Assembly (NCBI GenBank): GCA_900169235.1
Contig: FWCC01000153.1
Span: 1 to 64,000, forward strand
Length of the DNA stretch: 64,000 bases
DNA from: Zarea fungicola
Taxonomy: Eukaryota > Ascomycota > Sordariomycetes > Hypocreales > Cordycipitaceae
Direction: 5' to 3'
Part shown: piece after piece, positions 20,183 to 32,438 of the stretch
Layout of the letters: the number at the start of each line of letters is the position of its first letter
How positions within the stretch are numbered: position 1 is the first letter of the stretch
Notes under the pieces: model-generated
The model's database searches: none
Seen by the model: only the letters and a program-made list of their open reading frames with translations
What the model was told of the DNA's origin: nothing
Translations under genes and position numbers: made by a program

Positions 20183-20500
20183 TTACAGACCGAAAAAAGC
20201 TGCGAGAAAAAGAGCGCGGAGATAAGCTCAAGAAGCTATAAAACGATTTTACACGGCTATACACTTTTGGGAACTCTATTTGAATTATATATGCTTCTGG
20301 CGGGTATCTGGCCTGCTTTCTGCTCTCTGATTCTTACCGGGCGCTTAGCTTTGTGCTTGCAGTGTACAAGTGACAACGGTTGGTACTTCCGGGCAAACTG
20401 CGGAGGAACCTTGAGGTGGCTGCTCGACGCATCCACAAGCTGATGTGCCACGCGCCCGAAAATGGAACACAGGACTGCGACACACCAATTCTGTCTGTAA
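20183..20500. other. Candidate element edge: inverted TTAC(N7)A motifs upstream of recombinase
   Basis: On the minus strand 20500-20489 reads ttacagacagaa; on the plus strand 20183-20194 reads ttacagaccgaa: an inverted pair, 11 of 12 bases equal. Both fit TTAC(N7)A, a target-site pattern reported for some Starships. The first lies about 310 bp upstream of the recombinase ATG, where an element edge is expected. A match to this loose pattern by chance is likely enough that this is only a candidate. Confidence 0.25.
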
Positions 20501-23500
20501 TTAGTAGAGCAGCACCAGAAGCAGTGAGATTAGCGGCCAAGCCAGTGCAGGCAAGCCAGGAGAGGAGAAAGGAAGAGAGTGTGTCTGGTTAGCAGTGGTG
20601 TGGTGGTGGTGGTGGTGGTGGGTGGGTGTCTGCGGCGGGTGCGGGAGGCGACTTGAATGAGTGGCTGGGCTTGGAAGGCAGCTAGTGAGGCTGTTGGCGA
20701 CACTGTTAGTGATTGGTAACGGAACTGGGCGACTGGCTACCAGCAGGGTGGCTAGAGCAATAGCTAGCTGGCCGCTGAACAGTACTGGGTAAGTAGGTGG
20801 ACACCGCTTGGAGAAGAAGCCCCAAGCTAGCAACGAGTGCAGGAGGTCCGCTGCAAGCAAGAACAGACAGACTGAAAAGAACTGGAGAATGCTGGAATGA
20901 GAGTCTGGAAATGGGGGGCCACAAGAGGGGCCGTCTGGCCAGTGCTTGCTGGGAGCTGGGGGATGGCTGCTGCAGGCTGAGATGAGGTATCGAGGTACAT
21001 CGGCCTGGGGAAGAACGCGGCGTGATTTTGTGCAGATTAGGAAGACGCTAGCTGCTTGTGCAGGTACCCAGGTACACCGCGGCCCGGTAGTGGGCGAGCT
21101 ACCCAGTTTGGACCTTCATCTCAGTGGCCCAGCGGCCAGGTACCAGGGTACATACGAAATCAGGCCGGCCGATGCTGGTATTTATTTACTGGCAGCAATT
21201 GGGCCGCCAAAAATGAATGCCTTCATGTATCGACGTCCCAAACTTGAAATCAAAGCCACAGCCTACGATTCACGCCAGCATGATTCAACATATGCAGATT
21301 GCCCATCGCCCATGCACCTACATATTCGTCTGTCCGATGCCATCCTGCAGGCCCCATGCCACAATCAGGCCGGCGTTGCTGTGGATGCCGTTGTGGGCTA
21401 GCCTGAGCTGCACTAAAAGACGCCTGCCAGCGCTTGCTGCACCAAAACCCAGTGTCCTAAACCAGCCACACCTCTGCTAACTGGCCTGCATACGGCAGCA
21501 TACCCCAGTACCGAGCGGCAGCTGCCAGGAGGTTAATTTGGCTATGCTCTGCCATGGCGCAAATGCAATTGGCCATGTCCCGCCCATCTATCGACGACAA
21601 TTCGCTCTGGAGCATATCCGGAGTCTTCTGATGCACGCCATCATTCGTACCCACAGCCTTTACGTGCTGAGTGGCCAGAGCTGATGCTGGTCTCTGTTGG
21701 GGACCGGCCGGGGTGAAGAGAATGGATGAGCAAGACCATGGGCAAAGGTACGTACTGGTTGGTACCTTGGTGCCATCTCGAACAAGGCTAGCTCCGCTGC
21801 GGCCCTAGAAACAGATTGCTGCCAGGGGACAACGGTCCACACTGGAGGGAGCGCCACACTGTACTCCGCAGGGAGTCCTCCGCAGGGCCTCGTACTGGGC
21901 AGAATACGGAGTGTAATAAATGCAACCTTCTTATTTTCTTCCACTGACCATTCCGGTACACTTGTTCCCCTGTCATGCTCCGGAGCATGACCAGGATTGC
22001 AACATCATGCCTGTACCTACCTAGTCGCATAGCGATGACTGGTGACACGACGACAAGGTAGTTGTTTATCGTGTTGGCCCCTACACCGATACAGTGGTGG
22101 ACGTATGTATGTACAATGACCGGCCTGTGGTCCCTACTACCCAGTCCAGGCACAGAGGACCCCGGCCTAGAAAATGTCTTGCAGCATTTGTACTGTACCT
22201 TACCAGAACCCTGTAATCGTAGACTGGCTGTGCAGAGTAACCACTGGTAGCAATCATGGTCGTCTGACAAGCCCGCCAAGCAGATTGAATTCAGCTACCA
22301 TCAGCTGCTAGCCTCAACGGGTACCTGTGCAAACGGACCGAGCACCGAGCACTGACTGATGTGCAGAATAGCCTGCACATCACTGGGCTTTGCGCATCAA
22401 TGCCGGGTCAGCAAGGACTGGATGAGTGCATCATTGCTTTGTCCAGGTATTGATGCAGGAAATGATTATGTTGTGGTTGGTGCTTGTTACGGAGCCTGTA
22501 CCTGTCCACCGTCGTAGATGCTGGAATTGTATGTACCTCTGGCTCTAGCGCTCACAGTGATCAGTAGCGCCTCTGTAGTGCCCATTAGCCATCTTAGTCT
22601 CGATGCTGATGAATGCTGCTGGCCATCGGTGGGGGTTGGGTTGGGGGGAGGATGAACGAGGTACCTGCAATTGCCCAAGTTTTTGCACAGATATCAAGTA
22701 CCTATTTATCTGCAGGTCCTTTGCCATGTACGGTAGAGCAAGCATGTGCAGGTCCAGCACTGCACCTTGCTCTCATTGCCTCTGGAGACTGGGCTTCGCT
22801 CATTGTGGCTGCTCACCTCTACCCATCCATTCCATCTATCTTATCAACATCGTCCACAACACCAAGCCTCTGCCGCCAGAATTGGGGCTCTTCCAGTATA
22901 CTAGTAGGGAGTAAGGAGTACTTGCTACCAGTTGCCCAAAGCCGCGTAGTCTGGTCAAGATGCTGGCTGTTGTCTTTGATTGTACTGGCTACTACCATTA
23001 TCTGTAATCCGTATTGGTACTGATCATCCGTCACTAGATGTACCTCATCATTATCCTGCCACCAAGCACACGGGCCGGCAGCTTACTGCCTTCCCAGCGC
23101 GTCATGAATCTTCGTCTGTACCCCCAGCCTGCAAATATCCCGGTCGCTCTTTGCAGTCACCTGCCAGATGGCCTGCCGACTGTACGGTACTACCTTGTAC
23201 ATTCAGAGAAACGAGAAGATCCAGAGCACAACACCATCCCAACAGCCAATTTCCAGCACCCGCCCAAGGACAGCCCCAGATTTCTTCTCATATCCGTCCG
23301 TGCATCCTCCATCTCCGGAGGCTCCATCTCTCCCAGCCGTCATACCGCTGCGTATACTCCGTACTTGAGTCTTGACTCTTGCATCATCCCCCCAAATGCT
23401 CACCACTAGTTCATCAGGTCCCAGGTCCGCCAGCAAGCAGGCACCGCGTTGCACCGCATGCCATCATGGAAGGACTGGTAGCCAACAAACTTCATTTGGA

Positions 23501-25414
23501 ATAAAAACGCTGGTCCTAGTTGCAAATGTTGGCGGGGCTCGTCCTCTCACCGCGGAACAAGCCCCTGTCTAGTGCCGTGAACGAGATTGCTCGTCCCCAA
23601 AAAAGGCGCGCAATTTCTCCATATGCACGTCGACCCGCTCACCAAGCCCGCTCTGGGCCTACCGGTTCTTGTGGCTTGCCGCTAAATCGGCCCCCTGGTC
23701 AGACCCATATTGAATAGGACTTGCTCAGACTTGGCCAGACTGTCAAGCCTACGGAGTACAGTTACTCAGTATGCCAGTATGCCAGTATGTTATTACGCAG
23801 TTGTCAAAGACGGACCATCAATCTTTACAAAATTTGGCACTTTGTCCTACTGACTCATTTTAACGAGTTGGAAAATGACCCTCGTGGCATAATTGAGTGA
23901 AAACGGCCTCCTCTCCACCCGCAAACCATGCCAACGGTTTCTTGTTGGTGGTGAAACGAGCCCAGGTCCGTCCTGTCTCTCTCATAAACAAACTAGACGG
24001 ACAAATAGATAGACAAGGGCCAGCTCATCTCCATTGGCCAAGCCACTTGCGTCCCACCTCCTTTTTGGGGTTGCATTTACGTGGAGAAGGGTGCATTGAA
24101 GCCCTTCGAGAAGGTCAAGAAGCCGAGCATTATGATGACTCCCAACACAAACCTTGTTACAGTATGTGGTTAGTTGGGGTCTTGCCTGTCAATAAACCAT
24201 GGTTGAACTGCTATTGACTAGTATACCAATACGGTGGTTGAGCACAAGTAGGGTGATTACTCCGAGCCGCCATGAAATCTTTGCATTGTCAGTCCAGCCG
24301 TTTCTTTTTTGAAACGGTTTTATATAATTCCTCGAATTGTTCTCTGCAGGGACAAGTTTTCTCTGGAAGAGCAAGTTGTCTCCCGCGCGTCTACTATTTT
24401 ACTAATACAGAAGAAATCGTCAGGCACATGTCTCAGTCTGGGGCCCCTTGCCAATTTGGAGCTTTTCTGGAGCTTCCACTTTGTCCTGGTTGGTCCGTCC
24501 GGATCAGCCACGATTGCCAGGTTGCTGAGTAGGCATCTGGCGTTCCTCCTAGCAAATACTCCGAAGCGCTTGTGATTCATGAGCGGTTATCACTTTGCAT
24601 TGCTGATTTTGCTCCCAGCCCGTCGTGTCTCGGAATGTCATTTTTGCATTGATACCCACACCGCGTTCCGGACAAATCGGAATACTCCTTGTAAGCCAAG
24701 GTGGTCAATGGTGATGGCAAATGGTGTAGAGAGCTATTTTTAAACCATTTTTTTGTTTCATTCCTAGACATGTCATCATCGTTTTCAACTACCAGTAGAG
24801 ACTGCAGAATATGTTTTGGTGAGAGGCTTGCATTTGGGTGAACATTGTGGCTTGTCAGTTGCCCTGCAGCTGGACAAAAATAGTATCACCATGTCTCTGC
24901 TATTTTTAAAAGCCGTCACTCCCCAGTCGGGCAAGTCATTACTTTTTCCGAGAGGGCTGCTTCTCTCTGATGGGAATGGATGCTGTTGAATGTCATTTTT
25001 CTTCGAACTCAACTTTGAATGAGGGAGTTTGAGGATCAGGTGCGACGTTTGTACGACCAAGGAAAAACGGAACATTGACAACCTGTGAGGCGTTTGTGTC
25101 ACCAACGGCCTCAAAATATGTTGCATGAAATATGAGATATACCCCGTGTTGAATCGTTTCAATGAATCAATATAAATTGGTCCTACTTTCATACTATTGT
25201 ATGAGACAATTTTATCACTTTTTTTTTATTCGTCTTGTAAACATGTCATCATCGTAGATTTGTCCTCTAATTAGATTCGTTTCGCTCTATGCTGTAATTT
25301 CATGGCATGATTCACCATCCTGCTTCTATCCTTTTGTTTTCCTTTCCCAACTCAATATTATTTTCGTTGCTTTTTTTCTTTCTTTATGTATTTTTTTGTA
25401 ATTTTACGGAGTAG
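20501..25414. other. 4.9-kb gene-free stretch
   Basis: No frame with protein-like composition on either strand. It holds a short TGG/TGGTGG run (about 20600-20625), many ggtacc/gtacct palindromes (about 21050-22750), triplicated ccagtatg (about 23770-23790) and several copies of tacggagta/tactccgta (for example near 23350, 23752 and 25405). The left edge borders the recombinase promoter. Nothing recognisable as an RNA gene. Confidence 0.5.
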
Positions 25415-27645
25415 CTAGTTTGTCTTGGCCCATTCACGGAACCATTCAAGAGCCTCTGGGTTGGCCACAGAGGCATTGGTCTTGATGTTCAACCCAGACA
25501 GGATTTGCTTGACGGCCACTTCAATCCTAAAAGCAGAAAAAGAACAATTATTAGTACAAAGCATGAAAATTACAGTGGTCCACCGCAGTAACTTACTTCT
25601 TGCCATTGCCCGTCTTGGGGATGCCACCACCCGCCTCGGCAATCACACCAGGAACATGGCGCGGGCTCAGCTCCGCGCGAATCTTGGCCTTGATCCGACC
25701 CTGCAGGTCCTCGGTAAACGTCGTGCCCGCCGCCGGCACCACAAACAGGCACACCGTCTCGTCCATGTCCGTCGCGCGCCGGCGCCCCACGCATACGGCA
25801 TCCTCCACGTCGGCGGCGAAGAAGCGCGTGAGGATGTTGTAAATCTCAGCCGACCCGAACCGTACGCCCGAGGGCTTGAGCACGCCGTCGGAGCGGCCCA
25901 GCATGAGCAGCGCCCCCGTGGAAGGGTCGGGGATCCGGACAAAGTCGCCGTGGTGCCAGACGGGACCCTTGACGCCACAGACGTTTTCGAAGCGCTCAAA
26001 GTAGGCCGCCTTGTACTTGGCCTCGCCGCCGGCGCCGAAAAAGGTGAGCGGCTGGCACGGGAAGGGCTTCACGCAGACGAGGTCGCCCGGCTCGCCAAGG
26101 GGTACGACGGGCTCGCCCGAGAGGGAGTCGACGACCTGGATGGCCATGCCGAGGCCGGCGCACTGGATCTCGCCGACGCGGACGGGCAGCAAGGGGCAGG
26201 GGGCGCCAAAGAGGGAGATGATGTCGGTGCCGCCCGTGATGGAGGCGAGGTTGACGCGCTTGGGGAAGGCTTCGTAAACATACTTGAAAGTGGACGGCGG
26301 CAGGGGCGAGGCGGTGGAGTAGATGGCTTCGAGGTGGGAGAGGTCGAGCGTCTCGTCGTCGACGGGGCGGACATTGTTGGCCTCGAGGGCGGTGAGGTAG
26401 GCGGCCGAGGTGCCAAAGTGTGTTATTTTGAGGTCGGAGAGGACCCTGGGCAGCGACAGGTGCGCGTGCGGACGGAACGGCGATCCAGAGTAGAGCACGA
26501 GGGTGGCGCCGGCGGCCAGGGCGCCGATGCTCCAGTGCCACATCATCCACGAGGTTGTCGTGTAGTAGAGCATGCGGGAGGCAGGCGTGAGGGAGCAGTG
26601 CAGTACGTGCTCCTTCTTGTGCTGGAGCAGCGTGCCCAGCGCGGTGTGGACAATGGCCTTGGGCAGGCCCGTGGTGCCGCTCGAGTAGAGGACATAGAGC
26701 GGGTGGGAAGAGGGCAGCTGCTCAAAGTGAAGCGCTTCACTGGACGCCGACTCGAGAAAGGAAGCGTACGTGACAGCGTGGACGCCATGCGCCTGAAGCT
26801 CGGTGAGGCCCAGCGCACCACTGACATTGCCAATGACAATGACAGTCTCGAGGCCCGTCTTTTTCAACTCGGCGACAATCTCCTCCGTTTTGACGGTGCT
26901 CGACCACTCCTTTCCATTGTACACTGTACCGTTGTCGGCAAAGAGGACCTTTGGTTTGATTTGGCTCAGACGATCGAGGACAGCAGAGACACCGTTGTCG
27001 GGACTGATGCCGGTCCAGACGGCACCAATCGAGGCAGCAGCAAGCATGGCGACAAGGGCCTCGACATGGTTGGAGACGTAGCCAGCAACAACATCATCGG
27101 TGCGAAGACCGGCGGCGCGGAGAGAGTTGGCGCAGCGGCGGACAGACTCGCGCAGCTCGGCCCATGTGGTGGAGCGCAGGTCGCCCGGAAGCTCAGTGGT
27201 TGTGATGACGGCGGTAGAGCTGGGGTCGATGATTGTCTCTGTGGGCGGGAACAGCAGGTTTTCGGCAAAGTTGAGGCGAGCCGAGCCAAAGAAGTCGGGG
27301 CGAGGGTACATGGGAGCATCCTTGGGGAGGACCTAAACAGGCCAGTGAGTTGTTGGTTAGCAAAGCAAGTTTCACAGACTCGAACTGCTCCTTATCTTGA
27401 GGGAGTTGACCTACCTGGTCACTCTTTTTGGAGGCGACAATGCCGACAAACTGCCACGTCTCGTCCCAGAACTCGGCAATGTTGTCAATGGACCACTGGT
27501 ACAGATCGGGATACCCCGCGATGCTGAGATTGTACTTGTTGTTGACTCGCTGGATAAACTTCCACATTGGGGTGGAAGAAGGGTCAGGATGTGTCCATAG
27601 CTTTTCTGCCAGCGCAGGGGATGCCTGCGGGATGGATTGGCCCAT
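25415..27645 (-). CDS. AACS: Acetoacetyl-CoA synthetase
   Basis: Seen: complement(join(25415..25526,25597..27332,27415..27645)), 692 aa, the usual length. The ATG at 27645 begins MGQSIPQASPALAEKLW. Introns of 82 bp (gtaggt..tttag) and 70 bp (gtaagt..tttag) restore SDQVLPKDAPMYPRPDFFG and GNGKKIEVAVKQIL. ANL-superfamily motifs: the N-terminal cap with PRPDFFG..LNFAENLL, typical of AACS; P-loop YSSGTTGLPKAIVH (A3); ASITGGTDI (A5); WHHGDFV (A7); LGRSDGVLKPSGVRFG (A8); PKTGNGKK with the catalytic Lys (A10). Known: ATP-dependent activation of acetoacetate to acetoacetyl-CoA in the cytosol, linking ketone-body or leucine breakdown to sterol and lipid synthesis. The gene is GC-rich relative to its flanks. 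A long antisense frame across it is a codon-use shadow. Confidence 0.93.
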
Positions 27646-30368
27646 GATTCTGGATATCGCAGTTGGTTGATGGACGTTGAACAAAGGTAGACGAATGTTG
27701 GGGCAAAGGCGAGATGAGGGTAGTGACAGGCCGGCAAATGGTGGGGTGTCGGCACAGGCTGTTGGCGGCGCGGGGCAGCAGATTACCGACGGTGATGGAA
27801 TGAGATGCACAATGGAGGGTTTTTTTTTCTCTTTTAAGTGCTAAATGAGAGTATCGTAGATGACAGTTTCATCTACCAAGAAACAAAGAAAAAAGAAAAG
27901 AAAAGATGGCAGATCGGTTGGGGAAGCGGTCTCGAGACCGGCTCAAGTGCCGACATATGTATACAGGCATGTCAGGCAAAGGAAAAATCTTGGGGTCGAG
28001 GCTCCGTCTCATCCCGCTGCAACCCGAATGCCGGGGCTGTTAGTGTTCGGCATAGTGTGCGGAAAGGATCCTGTTGGTGCAGCAAGGCGGCGGACGTGAG
28101 CTGCTGTGATGGGATGAATAATGTTGCTATTGACAAGGAGATGCATTTATTTTCATTGTAGAGGGCGAGTAAATGCGAATTCCTAATGAGTCTACGTACC
28201 CGGTACTCAATTTTTTATGTGCATGTGAGTCTAGCTCGGCTCAAGCCGACGGGGATAGTGGCACTCTGGTACTCTCTTGGTCTTGGCCTGGGGAATTAAT
28301 AAACTTGTCAAATCAACAAAAAATGTGCCATTTTTCAAGATATTTTCGCATATATAATTGCCTTTGGTGCATTCTGTAATTCATCACATCTCACCTTCAT
28401 GGCCAAGCCATACCTAATGCCACTCCACAGTCCAATTTACCAAGCGCGCGTCATTGCTTTTGGCAGCAGAGACACTAACAACAGAACCTACTTTTCTACT
28501 GCTGGCCTCGGTTACACACCAAACAGGCGCAATCGACTGTCTCAGTTAAAGGAGGGCGGTTCGTAGTATCGATTGGGGGACTGGGACGTGGCTGGCTGCA
28601 TGTCGCAGAGTCGAGGCGCACGATCAATGACAGCTCAACATGCGGTGAATATGGCGGGATGCAGTTGGACCATGGACATGCATGATTGTTAACAAACTAA
28701 TATTATGTGAACATGGTAGAGTACGCGGGTTAAATGACACATCCATGCCAGCCATCCTCCGTTCCCCGTCTTCCGTGCGGTCCGCAAACAACGGCAGGGC
28801 TTACCGGCAACTACAGCTCCAGTGTCGTGTGACATGGTCAAACCCCCAAGATTACGGCCTGGCCGGACCAGACGTGTGGTAATCCTTTTTAAATCGGCTC
28901 CGTCATCAAGATTTGAGAGTCAAGAGTATCCGGAGGGTCCGATGTGTGGTGGAAGGCCTACGGTAATAGAGGCCTGGCGACAGTGGATGACGCCTGTATT
29001 GTGCACTATAACACCATCTTACTGCTATGCTATCCTCTTCTTCTTGGTTGAGCATTGAGCCAATTGACTCTACCTCGAACCGAAAACTATGCATCTGCAC
29101 AATTTTACACTTTACAGTTACAATTTGCCAGTAGTTCAGCCTCCGCTTCCGTCACTGTGCATCGGCAAATGGCACCGAAAATCCAGAGGCTCTGTGGGCT
29201 AAGCCCTTCTAGGCGGCCTCGCCCCCTAAATTTGCTAGTTTAGTGCAAATTAAGGTCTCTCGACCCGCCCGACGGTCTTTTCACCCCCACTGTTCCCTAT
29301 ACCTAGTAATCACTGAAATTGGGCTCTGATTTTTTTTTAGCCCTTTTGGTTTTGCTCTTGTCCCGGAGTGGACTTTTCACTGCTTGCTGTATTGTGAACT
29401 AGCATTAGTTGGGCATCTCTAGTTACTAATGTAGTCGCGTTTTTCTTTGCCAAGGCTGGCCGAATCATTCCGCACAGTACAGACTACGGAACTACCTTGC
29501 TTCTGCTCCAGTAGCCTGGCGTCATTGACTGCCGCTTCGTTTCATTTTCTCCGGTTATACAAATTTCATACATCTCCCTTTTCTGCATCCTCCTTCATTC
29601 CTTTTCCTTTAACTATTCCCATCGTTGGCTGTCCACCGCTCGGGCCCGTTTCGATTTGGCGTTCGCAAACGCACAGCCACACGAGCCACGCGGCAGCCTC
29701 ACCATCGCGTTCAGTGCTCCAACGAAACGCTCCAACGAAACGCGCCCGCCGTTATACCCAGGTTTTTGTGCTCGTCAGTAAGTAAGACCATGGAGGAAAT
29801 ACCAGAACAGCATCTTCTTCCACATTGCCGAAAAAAAAACTTGCTGCACTATACATCATCCAATTGCTCCTCTGCAAGCCTAGTACAAACTTCTTGCCTG
29901 CCCCGGCTCTTCCGCTCAGGTTCTGCCGTTCCCGCTATCGTGACAGGGGGGCTTCCATGCGGCTCAGGGGATAGCCAAGCACCCACCAGCCTTCTCTCTC
30001 CCTGCACCAAGACAAAGCTTTTGGCTTCCGCCCATCGTCCCGCTCCTCTCTCCATCAGACATGCCCTTTTAAATTGCTTCTGCTGAAAATCCCTGGCTGC
30101 TCAACCTCAATTGCCGTTTTTGCAGTCTTGCTGACTGGCATTTTGCCTCACTGTGCAGTTCTGTGCAGTTTCTTTCGAGTCGAATACAACCGGGTCCAGC
30201 TCCCCTGAACAGACCTCGAGTCCTCCATACAGCGAAATCTACCCCTGGGTCGGCCCTGTCTAGACGAGCCTCGCCGTTCCTGCGCAACGCTCACCATCTG
30301 CAATCTTTTTTCTTCTCGCTGGCTGCTTCCCTCTCAGGCCCGCTTCATCCTCGACTCTAGCCAGAAGC
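27646..30368. other. Intergenic between divergent AACS and LCB2 genes
   Basis: 2.7 kb. The right third (about 29450-30360) is rich in C/T runs, as in leader and core-promoter DNA of the LCB2 gene. No supported coding frame; a poly-T run lies at about 29330. Confidence 0.55.
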
Positions 30369-32438
30369 ATGCCGCGCCGAATCCAAAATCCTTTTGCCAC
30401 GTTACCCGCCATGTCGCAGTCCGAAAAGACTGGCCAGAGACGTCCCTCCACCTCCAAGTCAAACCGCCTCTCTCAACTCTTTTCTTCAAGTCCTAAATCC
30501 AAGGAGCAGTCAGCTGCCCAGCAGTCTCTTCTCGCCATGCAGCAGCAGCAGCAAGGGACGCTGGAGAAGCCCCAGTTCGCACAGAATGGCTCCCGCGATG
30601 GCCAGCATCTCTTGAATGCGGGCTCCATCTCTCCCGCCACCGTGCCTCTGCCTACCATTTCCCTCTCCACTGCCATGGCCGACCAAACTGTCGACAACTC
30701 TACAACTACTCTCTTCAAACCCGAGACGGCCGAGGAGATTGAGCGCCAGCGACTCGCCGACTCTCAGTTTGGCCCCCTCAGCCACCCCTCCCATCTCTAT
30801 ACATCCAAGTCGCACGGAGAGCCCCTGGAAGCTCCTATTGAGGACGAGCCGCCCTACTACTATCTGCTCACAACCTACATCAGCTACCTGATTCTCATTC
30901 TCCTTGGCCATATTCGCGACTTTTTTGGCAAGCGATTCGGAGACAAGAAGCTGTACCAAGCTCTCAAGGTGCAAAATGGCTACGCCCCGCTCAACGAAGA
31001 CTTTGACAACTTCTACACGCGTCGTTTGAAGCGCCGTCTGGATGACTGCTTTGCCCGTACCACCGTTGGCGTCCCTGGTCGCTACATTACCCTCATGGAC
31101 CGCATCTCCCACGACTTTAACCTCTCCTACCAGTACACCGGCACCTACACGGAAACCCTCAACATGAGCTCCTACAACTACCTTGGTTTTGCCCAGTCCA
31201 GCGGCCCCTGCGCCGATGCCGTCGAGGAATGCGTCAAGAAGTATGGCATCAGTACCTGCAGCCCCAGAGCCGATGCCGGCACCACGGAGCTTGCCCTGGA
31301 GGTGGAGCGTGAAATTGCCTCGTTTGTCGGCAAGCCCGCCTCCATGGTCTTCTCCATGGGCTACGTCACCAATGCCAGTTCTTTTCCTGCTCTCGTCAGC
31401 AAGGGCTGCCTCATCATCTCGGACGAGCTCAACCATGCCTCTATCCGCATTGGTGCCCGTCTCTCTGGTGCCGTTATCCAGTCTTTCCGCCACAACGACT
31501 GCCAGGATCTCGAGCGTGTCCTTAGAGAGGCCATTTCTCAGGGCCAGCCCCGTACCCACAGACCTTGGAAGAAGATTCTGGTCGTTGTCGAGGGTCTCTA
31601 CTCGATGGAGGGCACCATGTGCGATTTGCCCGGTATTCTCGCCCTCAAGCGCAAGTACAAGTTTTACCTGTTTGTTGACGAGGCCCACTCCATCGGCGCC
31701 CTCGGTCCCAACGGACGCGGTGTATGCGACTATTTCGGCATTGATCCCTCCGAGGTGGACGTTCTCATGGGTACCCTGACCAAGTCCTTCGGCGCCAACG
31801 GTGGCTACATTGCCGCCGAGCAGGGCATCATTGACAAGCTCAGGGCATCCAATGCCTCGACGCAGATTGGCGAGGCGCCGGCTCCTTGTGTTTTGCAGCA
31901 GATTTTGGTTTCGCTCCGGCTCATCACTGGTGAGGTCTGTCCCGGCCAGGGCGAGGAACGTCTTCGCCGCATTGCCTTTAACTCGAGATACCTTCGTCTC
32001 GGACTCAAGCGTCTGGGCTACATTGTCTACGGCCACGACGACTCTCCCATTATTCCTGTTCTGCTCTACCACCCCGGAAAGATGCCTGCCTTTAGTCACG
32101 AAATGCTGAAGCGCAAGGTGTCGGTCGTTGTTGTCGGCTATCCCGCCACTCCTCTCATCAGCTCGCGCGCCCGTTTCTGTATTTCTGCAGCGCACAACAA
32201 GGAGGACATGGATCGCCTGCTCGTCGCCTGCGAGGAAGTCGCCGACCTCCTGCAGCTCAAGATTTCCACTGGTGTTGCCGGTGGCCTCCCACATCTGCCC
32301 AAGGGCCTCCCCACCATGACACATAAGCAAGAACGCGAGTGGCGTGGAGCCAATGGCCACGCAGTCCATCCCCCTCGATGGGATGTGCAGGATGTCATTA
32401 AGCATGGTGTTTCGGACACCAAGATTCCGCTCCGATAG
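30369..32438 (+). CDS. lcb2: Serine palmitoyltransferase subunit 2 (LCB2)
   Basis: Seen: one exon, 689 aa, ATG at 30369. After a disordered Ser/Gln-rich N-terminus of about 150 aa comes PPYYYLLTTYISYLILILLGHIRDFFGKRFG, the membrane anchor. The catalytic alpha-oxoamine synthase domain follows: LNMSSYNYLGFAQ, TCSPRADAGTTELALEVE, DELNHASIRIGARLSGA, VEGLYSMEGTMCDLPGI, FVDEAHSIGALGPNGRGV and GTLTKSFGANGGY with the PLP-binding Lys472. Known: condenses serine with palmitoyl-CoA in the endoplasmic reticulum membrane, the first step of sphingolipid synthesis, as a heterodimer with LCB1 (not in this window). The protein is longer than yeast Lcb2 because of its N-terminus; a second in-frame Met at residue 15 is an alternative start. 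Highly codon-biased, so probably well expressed. Confidence 0.96.
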   Translation: MPRRIQNPFATLPAMSQSEKTGQRRPSTSKSNRLSQLFSSSPKSKEQSAAQQSLLAMQQQQQGTLEKPQFAQNGSRDGQHLLNAGSISPATVPLPTISLSTAMADQTVDNSTTTLFKPETAEEIERQRLADSQFGPLSHPSHLYTSKSHGEPLEAPIEDEPPYYYLLTTYISYLILILLGHIRDFFGKRFGDKKLYQALKVQNGYAPLNEDFDNFYTRRLKRRLDDCFARTTVGVPGRYITLMDRISHDFNLSYQYTGTYTETLNMSSYNYLGFAQSSGPCADAVEECVKKYGISTCSPRADAGTTELALEVEREIASFVGKPASMVFSMGYVTNASSFPALVSKGCLIISDELNHASIRIGARLSGAVIQSFRHNDCQDLERVLREAISQGQPRTHRPWKKILVVVEGLYSMEGTMCDLPGILALKRKYKFYLFVDEAHSIGALGPNGRGVCDYFGIDPSEVDVLMGTLTKSFGANGGYIAAEQGIIDKLRASNASTQIGEAPAPCVLQQILVSLRLITGEVCPGQGEERLRRIAFNSRYLRLGLKRLGYIVYGHDDSPIIPVLLYHPGKMPAFSHEMLKRKVSVVVVGYPATPLISSRARFCISAAHNKEDMDRLLVACEEVADLLQLKISTGVAGGLPHLPKGLPTMTHKQEREWRGANGHAVHPPRWDVQDVIKHGVSDTKIPLR

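Noticed and set aside
25425..27527. 700-codon plus-strand open frame across the acetoacetyl-CoA synthetase gene
   Set aside because: Arg/Gly/Asp/Val-rich composition is the usual antisense shadow of a GC-rich, codon-biased gene; it spans the introns of the real gene and has no known motif.
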